Positions 34,850-45,888 of a stretch of 64,000 nt of DNA are shown in pieces. The notes under the pieces were generated by a model. That model did no database searches. It saw only the letters and a list, made by a program, of their open reading frames with translations, and was not told the DNA's origin. The position numbers were made by a program, and so were the translations under genes. Numbering within the stretch: the stretch's first letter is position 1; each line of letters opens with the position of its first letter. Source of the stretch: Tetrapyrgos nigripes (taxonomy: Eukaryota; Basidiomycota; Agaricomycetes; Agaricales; Campanellaceae); assembly GCA_013368315.1 (NCBI GenBank), contig JAACJM010000023.1:186001-250000 (forward strand), written 5' to 3'.

Positions 34850-35130
34850 GGCTCCCCAAGGAGCATCCCCACAAGTTTCTAGTCATTTGGGACCGCTAAA
34901 AGGGATGACCATTTGCCAATTTAATCTCCTTTGCCAAGGAAGACCCTAGAAGCTAGTTTACAGTCATCACAGACTGCTCAACAGGGATGACCATTTGCCA
35001 AATTAATCTCCTTTGCTAAGGGAGACCCTGCAGAACTAGTTTAAAGTCATTTCAGACTGATTAGAGGGCCTGACCATTTGCCAATGCTAACCTCCTTTGC
35101 TAAGGGAGGGCCCTCCTCTCTATTTTAGTG
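34850..35130 (-). repeat. About 82-bp tandem repeats in the LINE 5' leader
   Basis: Three consecutive copies start at about 34902, 34983 and 35066, each with GACCATTTGCCAA, CTCCTTTGC and GGGAGACCC-type blocks; weaker fragments of the same unit occur at about 35222 and 35310. The 1.5-kb leader (34086-35594) otherwise holds no convincing ORF. Tandem repeats in 5' leaders are a known way for LINEs to build internal promoters, so a promoter role is plausible here but unproven. Confidence 0.65.
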
Positions 35131-35630
35131 TCATCTCAGACACGGAGCATGATGTTGGATCATTGCAAACCCACCAGGGGACTCCAATTCCCAGGGAGTA
35201 TGGCTAATGCCACCATTAGAATCCTTTACTAAGGGATACTCACCTGATTTACTATACGTCCTTCATCGCGAGAGTCACAGACGTCGAGTGAGCTTCTCCA
35301 TTTGAGAATTCGTACGGCCTTTGCCAAGGGCCGGCTCACCGCGGAGTCACGTGAAAACGTGCAACCAGAGGCACATCCCGAGTGGACAGTGGCACTCTAG
35401 CTCAGACAAACGCCAAATAGGCCCAAGAGACACAGGTTTGCGAGGAGGAGGTTCCAGAAACACCCTAGAGTACAACCAGATGCCTTTGTGTGTAGCAAAG
35501 AAATGTATCTACCCACTTCTGACCCTACAGCACCGAGAAACCCTCAATCCTCGCGCCCAAAAAGCGTGGGAATTTTCGGAGAAGGTGGTGGTTCGATTCG
35601 TACTTTATGGTGCTGCCGTTTCCCATTAAG

Positions 35631-35865
35631 CATGCTGTTGTTTGGGCTTTGTTTGGCTCTTCCGCGTCTAGGGCTTGAGTCCAGCTAAACATGCTGTTGT
35701 TTGGGCTTTGTTTGGCTCCTCTGCATCTAGGGCTTGAGTCCAGCTAAACATGCTGTTGTTTGGGCTTTGTTTGGTTCCTCAGCGTCTAGGGCTTGAGTCC
35801 AGCTAAACATGTTGTTTGGGCTTTGTTTGGTTCTTCCACGTCTAGAGCTTGAGTCCGGTCCAGTT
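35631..35865 (+). repeat. 59-bp minisatellite, four copies
   Basis: Copies start at 35631, 35690, 35749 and 35808 (CATGCTGTTG, the last shortened to CATGTTG). Each contains TTTGGGCTTTGTTTGG, a CGTCTAGGGCTTGAG block and AGCTAAA. The period is 59 bp, with only a few changes between copies. The array lies just outside the LINE target duplication. Confidence 0.85.
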
Positions 35866-35910
35866 AAATGGTTACACATACTCAATAGCCCTGCCCTAAT
35901 GCAAACTTTA

Positions 35911-38032
35911 TTCCTATCTAGGGAACAGGATTTTTTCCAACCCGTCCCTGCCCCGTCAAATTCCTGTCCCCGTGCTCATGGGAGCGGGAATCCAGGCGGG
36001 GTACGGGGGACGAGGTCATTTCCCACGGGGTACGGGATTTCTAGTAAACATAGTAGGAATAAAAAATAAGTGCTGATTTACCTTTTTCTCTGTGAATGTA
36101 GCATTTACTGACTGGTTTGAATGCTTTTCAGGTGGATTTGTGGCCGAAATTAATGATTTGACTGCCGAATTCTTTCCCCATATCCCACCAGACGGGAGAC
36201 GGGGTTGGTACGGGTCTTTATGCTGTTCAATTTGCACTTTTATTATTTGTACCCGCACACACTCGATATTTCCCGCACTCATAGTCGAAATCCCCGCACT
36301 CACTGAAGTTTTGCCGCACCCACAGTCGAGTTGTCCCGCACCCTCAGTGTTCGAAACTTCTGCATGGGATTTAAATCCATTATGCGATGTTTCTTGGGCT
36401 TTCTTGGATTACTTGTATAGATGGAAATGCTTCAAACGTCTGAATAACAGTACTATGGGGTCTGGAAGGTTCTCCAGACGCGACGCGTCAGGTCAGGTGA
36501 TAAGCACACGACTGACACGTGCTTTGCGTGGAGCAGGAACTGCCACGTTGCAAGCTCTTTTGATGGACGACTACTATCATGTCCGTCCTGTCGTTCAAGA
36601 GCTTTCTGGACTGAGAACCTCCCCTCCACAATATCTTCACTCAATGCCCCTTTGATATGTTTTGCCGCCCCATACTCTTTCGACACGTCAAAACACGCAA
36701 TAATCGGAAACTTCCAGCCTGCGTAAATGCTTCAAAGCTACTTTAAATTAAAAGGATCAAAGACTTCGGTTGAAGGGTACCAAGAACAGGCTATGAGATA
36801 GGTTTCAGATACTCAACTTGGTACGTAGTCCTATGTCTTTAAATGTTCTGCGTGGTTCATTTGTCCACAGAACAATTCCTAGGCTTCGACTGGTGTCTTT
36901 CGCCCTGATGCTAACTTGCGTTGCTTGCATCTGGGGCTCCCTTTTGGTCTAGGTCTCCCGGCTTCATGGTCATCCTCTTTTCTTTCTGGTCATGTCTGCT
37001 TCTAGCGAACATAGTTCTCGTCCCATATTGCCGACTTCTAGGTATTCACCGTCCTCTTGCACTGGTTCTCCTTGGTTGTATATCGAGTAGACAGAAGTGA
37101 AGATGGTAGGTCATCATTCTCTGCATCGATTTCTCCAGAAGCTGACTGTTTGTTCGCTGCCAGCTTTCTCTCATTTAAAACCTTTTGTCTCTGGCTATCC
37201 TTTTGTAACGGCTCTAATTTAGCCGTGAACGGTTCTGGATGAACCGAGGATGTTGGTGAGTCGATCTCTTCTTGCTTCGTGCCCAAATCTTCAAATAAAC
37301 CCGTTCTATAGCAAAGAATACGAGGTAGAGACAAATAAGAGGTAAAAAGACTAACTACTGTGGGCGCAACTGCGTAGATACTTATACTGCCTGGAAGTAT
37401 GTACTTCTGTTGTTCTGATGATATAGACAGAGCCCTTACACCTCTTCAATTCACCTTCAATAATCTCGGCTTTCAACCTGGTATCACGCTTGAATTTTTC
37501 TCCGTTTTTTTTGCAACATAGTTGTCCACTAAAGTCATTCCGGTTCCTCCTCAAGAAGGCCTATTTTCCTGAGTTCCAGGATATGTATGTACCATTGTCC
37601 GTCTAATGATCATTATAATACAGTGCTGCTTATGTACTCCTACTAGTAGCAATACCCTTACAATTGTGGCTAGGAAGCTTGTAGGAGCTTGCGGTGGAAG
37701 TAGTGTACTATTTCTGAGCTTGCAATGGGCCAGGAACGCTGTAAATGGCTCTTATTTTCACAGGGAAGCTGTGGATAGTCATCTAGGCCCATGAATTGAC
37801 TTCGTGAACATTGGGTGCGGGAGAGTTTTCAAGAGTGTGCGGGGAAAGGTAGCTCACTGTATGCGGGAAAAGTCAGCAAGTGCGGGGAAAAATACTGCGA
37901 GTGCGGGTAAATAATAAAAGTGCAAATTGAACAGCATAGGTCTTGGCGACATCTCCCGTACCCCGTTCCCGCCTCTCCCGTTCCCGCCCTCCCGCGTATC
38001 CCGCCAACCCCGTGCTATTCCTTATTCCTATC
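35911..38032. mobile_element. Non-autonomous hAT-like element with 8-bp target duplication
   Basis: The body 35919-38024 (2.1 kb) starts TAGGGAACAGG and ends with the approximate inverse (CTATTCCTTA). Both sides carry TTCCTATC (35911-35918, 38025-38032), a perfect 8-bp duplication. Inside, a GC-rich block (35950-36050 against 37950-38015) and about 150 bp more (36218-36360 against 37810-37936) are inverted copies. Both inner regions repeat the words CCCGCAC/GTGCGGG many times, typical of hAT subterminal binding sites. The centre (36440-37700) encodes no transposase; frames at 37038-37334 and 37351-37554 (minus) are unassigned and may be captured sequence. Confidence 0.76.
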
Positions 38033-38460
38033 CTAATAGTGTAGAGGTGATAATGGCTTGGAATCCAAGTCGAAAAAAGCCCAGACCTAGGCAAAACCTG
38101 TCGCTGTAGTATGGTCCTGTAGTAGCCGCATTGATTTGCTGGTTAGCCAGCTATTAGTAATGGACCCACTTGACCTTCTCAGTTTGCAATTTTTCTGTGA
38201 AGTTTCACAATTTTGACGATTACTGGGGTGTGGACTTACTATTCTACACATTCAGGTGAGTTTTATTGAGGGAAATGACTCCAAAGGCTCTTGGATTGTA
38301 AGTCGTGTTGCTCATAACATGACTAATTTTACATAAGCAGGTCCTGACGTTGCATGCCGTGTTAGTTTGATAACAGACCCCCACTCAACACTTCATAGGG
38401 TCTGGCTCTGAGAGACTATGTCTATGTTAACCTTGTTCATTCTATACTTCTGAACTCACC

Positions 38461-38735
38461 ATGAACCAGCCATTCTCTCTAGCATCTCCAGCAGTTTCTT
38501 TGTCACAGGCGCTTTCTGTTTTCTATGGGCTGCTCCAGTAACAAGCATATGGAACTGTGCCTACTACTCCAGCCTCATTCACACAGTACCCTCAAAAATC
38601 TGCCCAATGGCAACCTGGTTCTCCTGCACTACCTCAAACCTTTGGAATGTCCACTCAGAACCATGATTGAAGTCATCCTGAAATGAGGGAAAGAGGAAGG
38701 CACTTTCAACATCATAAATCTGGCAGACAAAAACC
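38461..38735 (+). pseudogene. Pro/Gln-rich protein relic
   Basis: From ATG 38461 the frame reads as a low-complexity, Ser/Pro/Gln-rich protein for about 90 codons with two stops (TAA at about 38539, TGA at about 38668). It ends in a His/Lys-rich segment before a plausible GTAAGT donor near 38741. No domain recognised. The composition argues for former coding sequence, perhaps of a transposon-linked multicopy gene. Confidence 0.28.
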
Positions 38736-39494
38736 TTGGTGTAAGTTTCCACTCTACTGTTGCACTACTAGTTATACTCATCATCCTTTCAGCTTTCACA
38801 ACCAACTTTCAGCTCACAAGGTATGCTCATTTGAGTATGGTGTTTTGGGACCACCTGTGGAAATGTAGTAGTTGTCTTTGGGGCTTGGGAAGGACACTAT
38901 GAGGTGTGTCTGCATTATTATTGTTCTCAGTTGAAAATCTCACATTACTACAGATATGTGCAAAGGACTGCAACCTCCAGTTCAAGAAAAACAATAACAG
39001 CCCCAGAAACAATATGTTTGCCAATACAAATTACTGCAGTACCTGATGTATGTTATCCCATTGTCAACTTCACGTTGTTGGCAGTGCACTGAGAATGACT
39101 TTACTTCACAGGAGGGCAAGGCTGCACCTCATGAGCAGCACTTCTAGCTTGGTATCCCAATGATATCCTTGCCCCTCCAATATACATAACCCCTGTTCTT
39201 CATCACCTCTCTTCATCCCTGGCCCATGTCTCACCACAACTAATTTCCATGGGGTGAGCAGGCTGGATACCCAAACTCAACCATTTCCACATGTCTACAG
39301 TGTCAAGCAACAGCCTCGATTGCTAGACTCAGCAAGTGGGTCTACATAGAGCTGCTAGTTGTATACATGTGTACAGGCTACAGAACATTCCAGAAAGATT
39401 TGGTTCCTTACCTTTCTCACTCTTCCTTGCAACACTCACATCTTTTGGTTGTCTTTTGGGGGTTTCTACACGCCTCCATTTCACTGGGTGCAAA

Positions 39495-40178
39495 CACTTG
39501 TAATTCCTCAGATATACGGAGGACTTACAGAAGCTTTACTTGGGTACACTCAATATGTAAATCCACTTGACTTACTGAAGAATTACAAGAGACCAAAAAA
39601 ATTAGAATAATTATGTATGACCATTGTAAGACACAAAGACTTACAGGAGACTTTCAGTGTTATAGCACTTGTAATTCCTTGGATATACAGAGGAATTACA
39701 GAAGCCTTACTCAGGTACAATCAATAAGTAAGTCCACTTAACTTACTGTAGTATTACAAGAGACCAAAGAAATTAGAACAATTATGTATGACCATTGTAA
39801 GGCATGAAGACTTACAGGAGACTTTCAGTGTCATAACACTTGTAATTCCCTGGATAAACAGAGGAATTACAGAAGCCTTACTCAGGTACACTCAATAAGT
39901 AAGTCCACTTAACTTACTGTAGTATTACAAGAGACCAAAGAAATTAGAACAATTATGTATGACCATTGTAAGGCATGAAGACTTACAGGAGACTTTCAGT
40001 GTTATAACAGTTGTAATTCCCTGGATAAACAGAGGAATTACAGAAGCCTGACTCAGGTACACTCAATAAGTAAGTCCACTTGACTTATTGAAGTATTACA
40101 AGAGACCAAAGAAATTAGAACAGTTATGTATGACCATTGGAAGGCATGAAGACTTACAGCAGACTTTCGGTATTACAG
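39495..40178 (+). repeat. 171-bp tandem satellite, four copies
   Basis: CACTTGTAATTCC (or CAGTTGTAATTCC) marks unit starts at 39495, 39666, 39837 and 40008, exactly 171 bp apart each time. Units share GAGGAATTACAGAAGCC, CTCAATAAGTAAGTCCACTT, TATTACAAGAGACC and GACTTACAGGAGACTTTC blocks. The second to fourth copies are very alike; the first is more diverged. Looser fragments continue to about 40560 (ATTACAAGAAAG, GACTTACA). Several AATTAC/GTAATT words give each unit internal dyad symmetry. Confidence 0.9.
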
Positions 40179-40594
40179 GAAATAATACTTTGTCCACAAC
40201 AAAAAATAAAAAAGAATTACAAGAAAGCAAGAAAAATCAAAGAATTTGGTAAGTCCATTGTAATACATGTAGACATACAATGGACATTCATTGTGACTTT
40301 CTGTCACAGCAAGTGACACAATGGATATATAAAGAAATTTCAGAGTGAGTTTATGTCACAGTATGTAATTCTGTAAAACCTCAGGAGAATTACAAAAAAT
40401 CATGGTATGGTCAAGTGCAATACCATTGGAACTTGAAGAAGACTTACAGAAAAGAAGGCCCTGGAAATCTTCAAGATGAAATTTATCAAGTGACAGGCAA
40501 GTGACAGGAATTCACCAAAAAGTCTGTCAGTATTACAGAGGACTTACAAGAAAGCCAGGTCAGGCATGCTATATGATAAGTCTTCAGTCAAGTT

Positions 40595-43203
40595 GTGCCT
40601 CTTGCACTTGTGCCCTCGCACTCTCGTCCTCTCTTCTGCTCATGCACTCATGCCCTTGTGCCCTTGTCCTCTTGTCCTCTCATGCACTTGTGCCCTCATG
40701 CCCTTGTCCTCTCATGCCCTTGTGCCCTTGTGCCCTTGTCCTTGCATGCTCTTGTGCCCTTGTGCCCTTGTCCTCTCATGCCCTTGTCCTCTCATGCCCT
40801 TGTGCCCTTGTCCTCTCATGCCCTTGTGCCCTTGTCCTCTCATGCCCTTGTGCCCTTGTGCCCTTGTCCTCTCATGCCCTTGTGCCCTCATGCCCTCGTC
40901 TTCTCATGCCCTCCTGCCCTGGTGCCCTGGTCCTCTCATGCACTCATGCCCTTGTGCCCTCGTCCTCTCATGCCCTGGTGCCTTCATGCCCTTGTCCCCT
41001 CATGCACTCGTGCCCTTGTGCCCTTTTCCTCTCATGCCTGGTGCCCTCATGCCCTTGGCCTCTCATGCCCTGGTGCCCTCATGCCCTTGGCCTCTCATGC
41101 CCTGGTGCCCTCATGCCTTTGGCCTCTCATGCCCTGGTTCCCTCATGCCCTTGGCGTCTCATGCCCTGGTGCCCTCATGCCCTTGGCCTCTCATGCCCTG
41201 GTGCCCTCATGCCCTTGGCCTCTCATGCACTTGTGCCCTGGTGCCCTCGTCCTCTCATGCACTCGTGCCCTGGTGCCCTTGTCTACTCATGCACTCGTGC
41301 CCTGGTGCCCTCGCCCTCTCATGCACTTGTGCCCTGGTGCCCTCATCCTCTCATGCACTGGTGCACTGGTGCCCTGGTGCCCTCGTCCTCTCATGCACTG
41401 GTGCACTGGTGCCCTGGTGCCCTCGTCCTCTCATGCACTGGTGCACTGGTGCCCTGGTGCCCTCGTCCTCTCATGCACTGGTGCCCTGGTGCTCTCATGC
41501 ACTCATGCCCTGGTGTCCTGGTGCGCTCATGCACTCGTCCTCTCACACCCTTGTCCTCTCGTCCTCTCACACCCTCGTGCCCTCATCCTCTCATCCTCTC
41601 ATGCCCTCGCGCCCTCGTCCTCTCACGCCCTTGTGCCCTCATCCTCTTGTTGTCTTGTCCTCTCATGCCCTCGTGTCATGCCCTCGCATCGTGCCCTCGC
41701 CCTCTCATGCACTCGCACCCTCGTCCTCTCGTCCTCTCATGGCCTTATGCCCTCATCCTCTCATGCACTCGTACCCTTGTCCTCTCATGGCCTTGGGCCC
41801 TCATCCTCTCATGGCCTCGCGCCTTCGTCCTCTCATGCACTCGCACTCTTGCAACTCATCCTCTCATGCACTCGCGCCCTCGTCCTCTCATGCACTTGTG
41901 CCCTCATGCTCATCCTTTCATGCACTCGAAGTGCACGAGAGGACGAGGGCATGAGAGGACGAGGGCACGAGGGCACCAGAGGATGAGAGGATGAGGGCAT
42001 GAGGGCACGAGTGCATGAGAGGATGAGGGTGCGAGGGCATGAGAGGATGAGTCGCAAGGGCACGAGTGCATGAGAGGACGAAGGCGCAAGGCCATGAGAG
42101 GATGAGGGCGCAAGGCCATGAGAGGACGAGGGCACAAGTGCATGAGAGGACGAGAGGACAAGGGTGCGAGTGCATGAGAGGGCGAGGGCAAAAGTGCATG
42201 AGAGGACAAGAGGACAAGGGTGCGAGTGCATGAGAGGGTGAGGGCACAAGTGCATGAGAGGACGAGAGGACGAGGGTGCAAGTGCATGAGAGGGCGAGGG
42301 CACAAGTGCATGAGAGGACAAGAGGACGAGGGCACAAGTGCATGAGAGGACGAGAGGACGAGGGCACAAGTGCATGAGAGGACGAGAGGACGAGGGCACA
42401 AGTGCATGAGAGGGCGAGGGCATGAGTGCATGAGAGGGTGAGGGCACGAGTGCATGAGAGGGCGAGGGCACGAGTTCATGAGAGGACAAGAGGACAAGGG
42501 TGCGAGTGCATGAGAGGGCGAGGGCACGAGTGCATGAGAGGACGAGAGGACAAGGGTGCGAGTGCATGAGAGGGCGAGGGCACAAGTGCATGAGAGGACA
42601 AGAGGACAAGAGGACAAGAGGACAAGAGGACAAGAGGACAAGAGGACAAGAGGACAAGAGGACAAGAGGACAAGAGGGTGAGGGCAAGAGTGCATGATAG
42701 GACAAGAGGACAAGAGGGCGAGGGCACGAGTGCATGAGAGGACAAGAGGACGAGGGCATGTGAGGGCACAAGTGCATGAGAGGACGAGAGGACGAGGGTG
42801 CGAGTGCATGAGAGGACGAGGGCACAAGTGCATGAGAGGACGAGAGGACGAGGGCACAAGTGCATGAGAGGACGAGAGGACGAGGGTGCGAGTGCATGAG
42901 AGGACGAGGGCACAAGTGCATGAGAGGACGAGAGGACGAGGGCACAAGTGCATGAGAGGACGAGAGGACGAGGGCACAAGTGCATGAGAGAACGAGAGGA
43001 TGAGGGCACAAGTGCATGAGAGGACGAGAGGACGAGGGCACAAGTGCATGAGAGGACGAGAGGACGAGGGCACAAGTGCATGAGAGGTCGAGAGGACGTG
43101 GGCACAAGTGCATGAGAGGTCGAGAGGACGTGGGCACAAGTGCATGAGAGGTCGAGAGGATGAGGGCACAAGTGCATGAGAGGTCGAGAGGACGAGGGCA
43201 CAC
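40595..43203. repeat. Octamer-based minisatellite that reverses polarity (2.6-kb palindrome-like array)
   Basis: From about 40595 to 41926 the plus strand is built of 8-bp units: TGCCCTTG/TGCCCTCG/TGCACTCG-type and TCCTCTCA, mostly in runs of two to four. At 41921-41935 the array flips through TGCACT-CGA-AGTGCA, and from there to 43203 it runs as the complementary units (TGAGAGGA, CGAGGGCA, CAAGTGCA, CGAGAGGA). None of the C-rich units yields a stop codon in any frame, and 8 is not a multiple of 3, so three overlapping open frames of 430-500 codons arise automatically on one strand of each arm. These are not evidence of protein coding. Confidence 0.92.
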
Positions 43204-43249
43204 AAGGTCTTGCATTAGTTAGAACAACAATCATGGCAATCGAGACCAA

Positions 43250-43913
43250 AGCCTCGATCACGGATGATACGCTGGATAGTGACACCCTGTTCCGTATGAA
43301 GATACTTGGACCCCACATGCTCATGTCGTTCTTAGCTGTGAACTTGTTTGCAAATTTATTTATCCCTTTTATGATTGGTATGTCTTTCACAATCTCAATG
43401 CTGTTCTTGGTGCTTACGTGTTAATGTTCCAAGCGGGGCGAATCTGGTGGATTGGGCGCCAGGTCTCCAAGCTCATCGTGAAGAACTCCCTTACTAGACG
43501 AAGTGTTGCGATATGGTATTTACAACTCATATTATCAGATGATAGCGCTGACTGTTTGAATCCTTCTAGTCTTGAGTCTGGAATGATGTACCCCCTGGTC
43601 CTGATACCTACTCTGGCAGTATATCTGCCTATATATACTGGTACCGCTTCTTTTGATTTGCAGGGTGATCTGATTGCGATGCTCACTCAAGTTGTTGTAC
43701 GTCTATTTTACTGGTCTATTTATCCATCTGAAACTACAGTAGCTTGCGTAGGGGATTGCGCCGACCTTCATCATTGTCCGAGTCGCCCTTGGGATTAGTA
43801 TTGAAAATGTTCAAGATACTGTGGCTAGGGACAGGGAGGGTAATGGCAGAGATCAGACTCCGACTCTGATGACGATCTTTGAAGACGATGCCAGCATAGG
43901 AGCGTCCGTGTAA
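43250..43913 (+). pseudogene. 5'-truncated multi-exon fungal membrane-protein gene
   Basis: The 3' exons of a multi-pass membrane protein. Exons: to 43377, 43434-43515, 43570-43696 and 43752-43913 (stop TAA), joined by GT-AG introns of 54-56 bp that keep the frame. Visible features: a hydrophobic SFLAVNLFANLFI segment, GRIWWIGRQ, a hydrophobic LVLIPTLAVYLPIY segment, and IAPTFIIVRVALGIS as the last membrane helix before an acidic cytosolic tail. This GRIWW...IAPT-IIVRV arrangement is common in an unnamed mushroom family of 7TM-like proteins of unknown function. The expected upstream helices are missing: the octamer array starts less than 60 bp upstream of the first recognisable codons. The remaining exons look undamaged. 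Confidence 0.65.
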
Positions 43914-45462
43914 AGATACTGGAACACATAAATTATGGTTCACGGTACACTTTTTCGGTTTGAATCCCAAGTTCGTTCTCGTTTGGCTTTCGCAATTTTT
44001 TAGTTTGATTTGAGTCTGTTTGTATTTACTGTATCGTTTTAATCAATTCGACACCCCACCGTTACTGTTACGTGGGTAACGAACCTAAATTTTCGTCGGT
44101 TTGGGAAGTTACCCGTTACAAGGCCCAAATTGTCGCCGAAAAAATTCCTTTTATGGGCCTTCTCCCGAGAATTTTTGGTAGAAAAATTCACCACTGGCCT
44201 CTGTAACGTGTTACAAGGCGTAGAATTCGTCGTTTTTGGAGAGTGCGTTACCTGTTACTGCCGAATTGATTAAAATGGTACAGTATATGACGAGAATCGT
44301 AGTTCTCCTGTACTCCCCAAGAACAATAACAGTAAATCTAGATTTTGGGAAATTGAGAGTCTGAGAGTCAAGGCCTGGACCAGTACTATACCATGAGAGA
44401 AAGAGTTTTTGATCGTGTCCTTGATTTTTGGGAGACAACAGACTCGCATGAGTAGAAACGATGATGCTAAGGGCAAAGTGAGCAGACGAGGAATGCAGAC
44501 AGAGAACAAAAAGAGGACGGAGATGACGACCAAGACTCGGAGTCAGAGTCAGGATTGGACTCTTTTGTAATAAAACTATACAAGTATGCAAGTATGTAAA
44601 GGATCCCAAACGAAATAACCAAGAAAAAGAAAGCCAGTGATAAGTATAGACTTTCCAAAGACCGAGACCAAGAAAAAAAAATAAACAAGAAAAGTGCGAT
44701 AGACTTATGCAAGTATATGTATGGCGTCAGGGAAGAAAGAGAGGGTTATATGGAGTCATGGATAGAGCATGAAGCAAGAAGCATGTCGGATATAGACTTA
44801 GAGGCAGAAGGGGAAAAACGCGAGTGGGGATGACAATATGGGAGTCGCCAGACGACAAAGGAAATAAGAAATCGACAATGGCTAAAACAGCTCAGATAGG
44901 TGAAGACGACCAGTCACGGAATGTCATGAACTAGAGACGGAGGGAATGAAGGAGGGTATCAGAGATGGATGGTAGCAATGGTGGCAACCACCAATACATA
45001 ACGGCAGTCATACTAGGAGCAATAGTGACGAGTAACCCAGGCGTGCGTGCTCCCTAACCCTGTCCCCCTTCCCCCCCCTCCCTCTCTGCGTAGAAGCCAA
45101 CCACCTAATACCCATACCCAAAGGACGAGAGAAATCCACCAGCCATTTCCTTCCGTCTTCCCCCCACACCTACTCTCCCCACCTTCCTTCCCCCTGACAA
45201 CACATTTCGCCAACTACCCACCTTCAAGTCCTCAGGGTGTAATCGTGCTGCCGTCTTGTACTATAGTAGCTAGCAGCGAACTCGAGTAAACCTGGGAGTT
45301 GGGTGTGGGGTGGACTGTGGACTGTACTGATGATAACGAGGCGGTAACGAGGTTTGGGCCCGATTTGGGAAAAGACATGGAGAGAGCTGGGTACCATAGT
45401 TGGAGGACAAGCTCTCCCCTTCACACTCCCAGTCTTCAGTCCTGGTCGTCAACCTTCTTCAA
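43914..45462. other. Region without a supported gene
   Basis: Between 44050 and 44260 the words GTTAC/GTAAC recur (GTTACTGTTAC near the left, GGTAACGCAC inverted at the right), as in a small decayed inverted-repeat element. The stretch 44620-44900 is purine-rich, and the minus-strand frames there (44211-44712) are hydrophobic only because polypurine reads as Phe/Leu/Ser on the other strand. The frames at 45013-45289 are Pro- or Gly-rich by base composition. Confidence 0.35.
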
Positions 45463-45888
45463 TCATTCACTACAAAATACGAACACAAGTCCCGTCACCA
45501 AGATCATCCCCAGTAGCATCCTTCTCCATCTCATTCTCTCAGCACCCCCATTAGTCCCATGACTACTAACAGCACCACCCGCCCCTCCCGTCCCACTCCC
45601 CCCAACTTGAAGAGACAACCCCCCCCCCCCCCCACCAACCCTCACCACATCTGTGTACATTTTCTTCAGACCAATAGAGGGCGGGGCGTCGAATGGGTTG
45701 AGAGGTGGGTCATTTTGCAGCGAGTAGGAGGTAGGTGTTGAATTGGGGGGAAATCGAAGAACCGGTGGCACTGTTGGATGATGGCAATCTAGACAAGGTG
45801 GAGCTGGTGCTCAATTCGGAGGTGGAATCTGGAATCTGGACATGCTTGAGAGAGAAAACGAGGCGGTGTCAGCCCCCAAAATGAGGAA
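45463..45888 (-). pseudogene. Possible single-pass membrane protein, with one internal stop
   Basis: Reading from an ATG near 45843 (minus), after a plausible CTCTCAAG acceptor, gives a Pro/Ser-rich hydrophilic region with a TGA after about ten codons. It then runs as an open frame with PPLNPFDAPPSIG, a Gly-rich stretch (a poly-C run on the plus strand, 45620-45632), and a single hydrophobic segment (MLLGMILVTGLVFVF) preceded by Arg/Trp, stopping at 45463. A short cytosolic N-terminus followed by one helix would suit a type II membrane protein whose lumenal part is missing or lies beyond an unseen intron. No family recognised. Confidence 0.28.

Larger units (their letters stand above)
28881..35608 (-). 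mobile_element. Full-length, mutated Tad1-clade LINE with 14-bp target duplication
   Basis: The non-LTR retrotransposon body is 28895-35594 (6.7 kb), minus strand. GATTCGTACTTTAT occurs at 28881-28894 and again at 35595-35608, a perfect 14-bp target site duplication, so the copy is not 5'-truncated. The 3' end is an A-rich tail (AAATAAAATAAAAATA-type, 28895-28919 read on the minus strand). Order 5' to 3': leader with tandem repeats, endonuclease, reverse transcriptase, Cys cluster, RNase H, C-terminal zinc-like region, short 3' UTR. RNase H within a fungal LINE is typical of the Tad1 clade. At least three lesions interrupt the coding sequence. I see no separate ORF1. Confidence 0.9.

Noticed and set aside
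39495..40178. CRISPR-like array
   Set aside because: Units of 171 bp are contiguous with no unique spacers, and the genome is eukaryotic. It is a satellite.
40501..41994. Three overlapping plus-strand frames of 460-500 codons (and minus-strand ones to 43390)
   Set aside because: Produced automatically by stop-free 8-bp repeats in every phase; peptides are only permutations of ALVPLSSH-like words. No start context, introns or non-repeat domain.
44211..44712. Hydrophobic minus-strand frames as membrane proteins
   Set aside because: Hydrophobicity follows from a purine-rich plus strand (TTT/CTT/TCT codons on the other strand); no family motif or splice structure.
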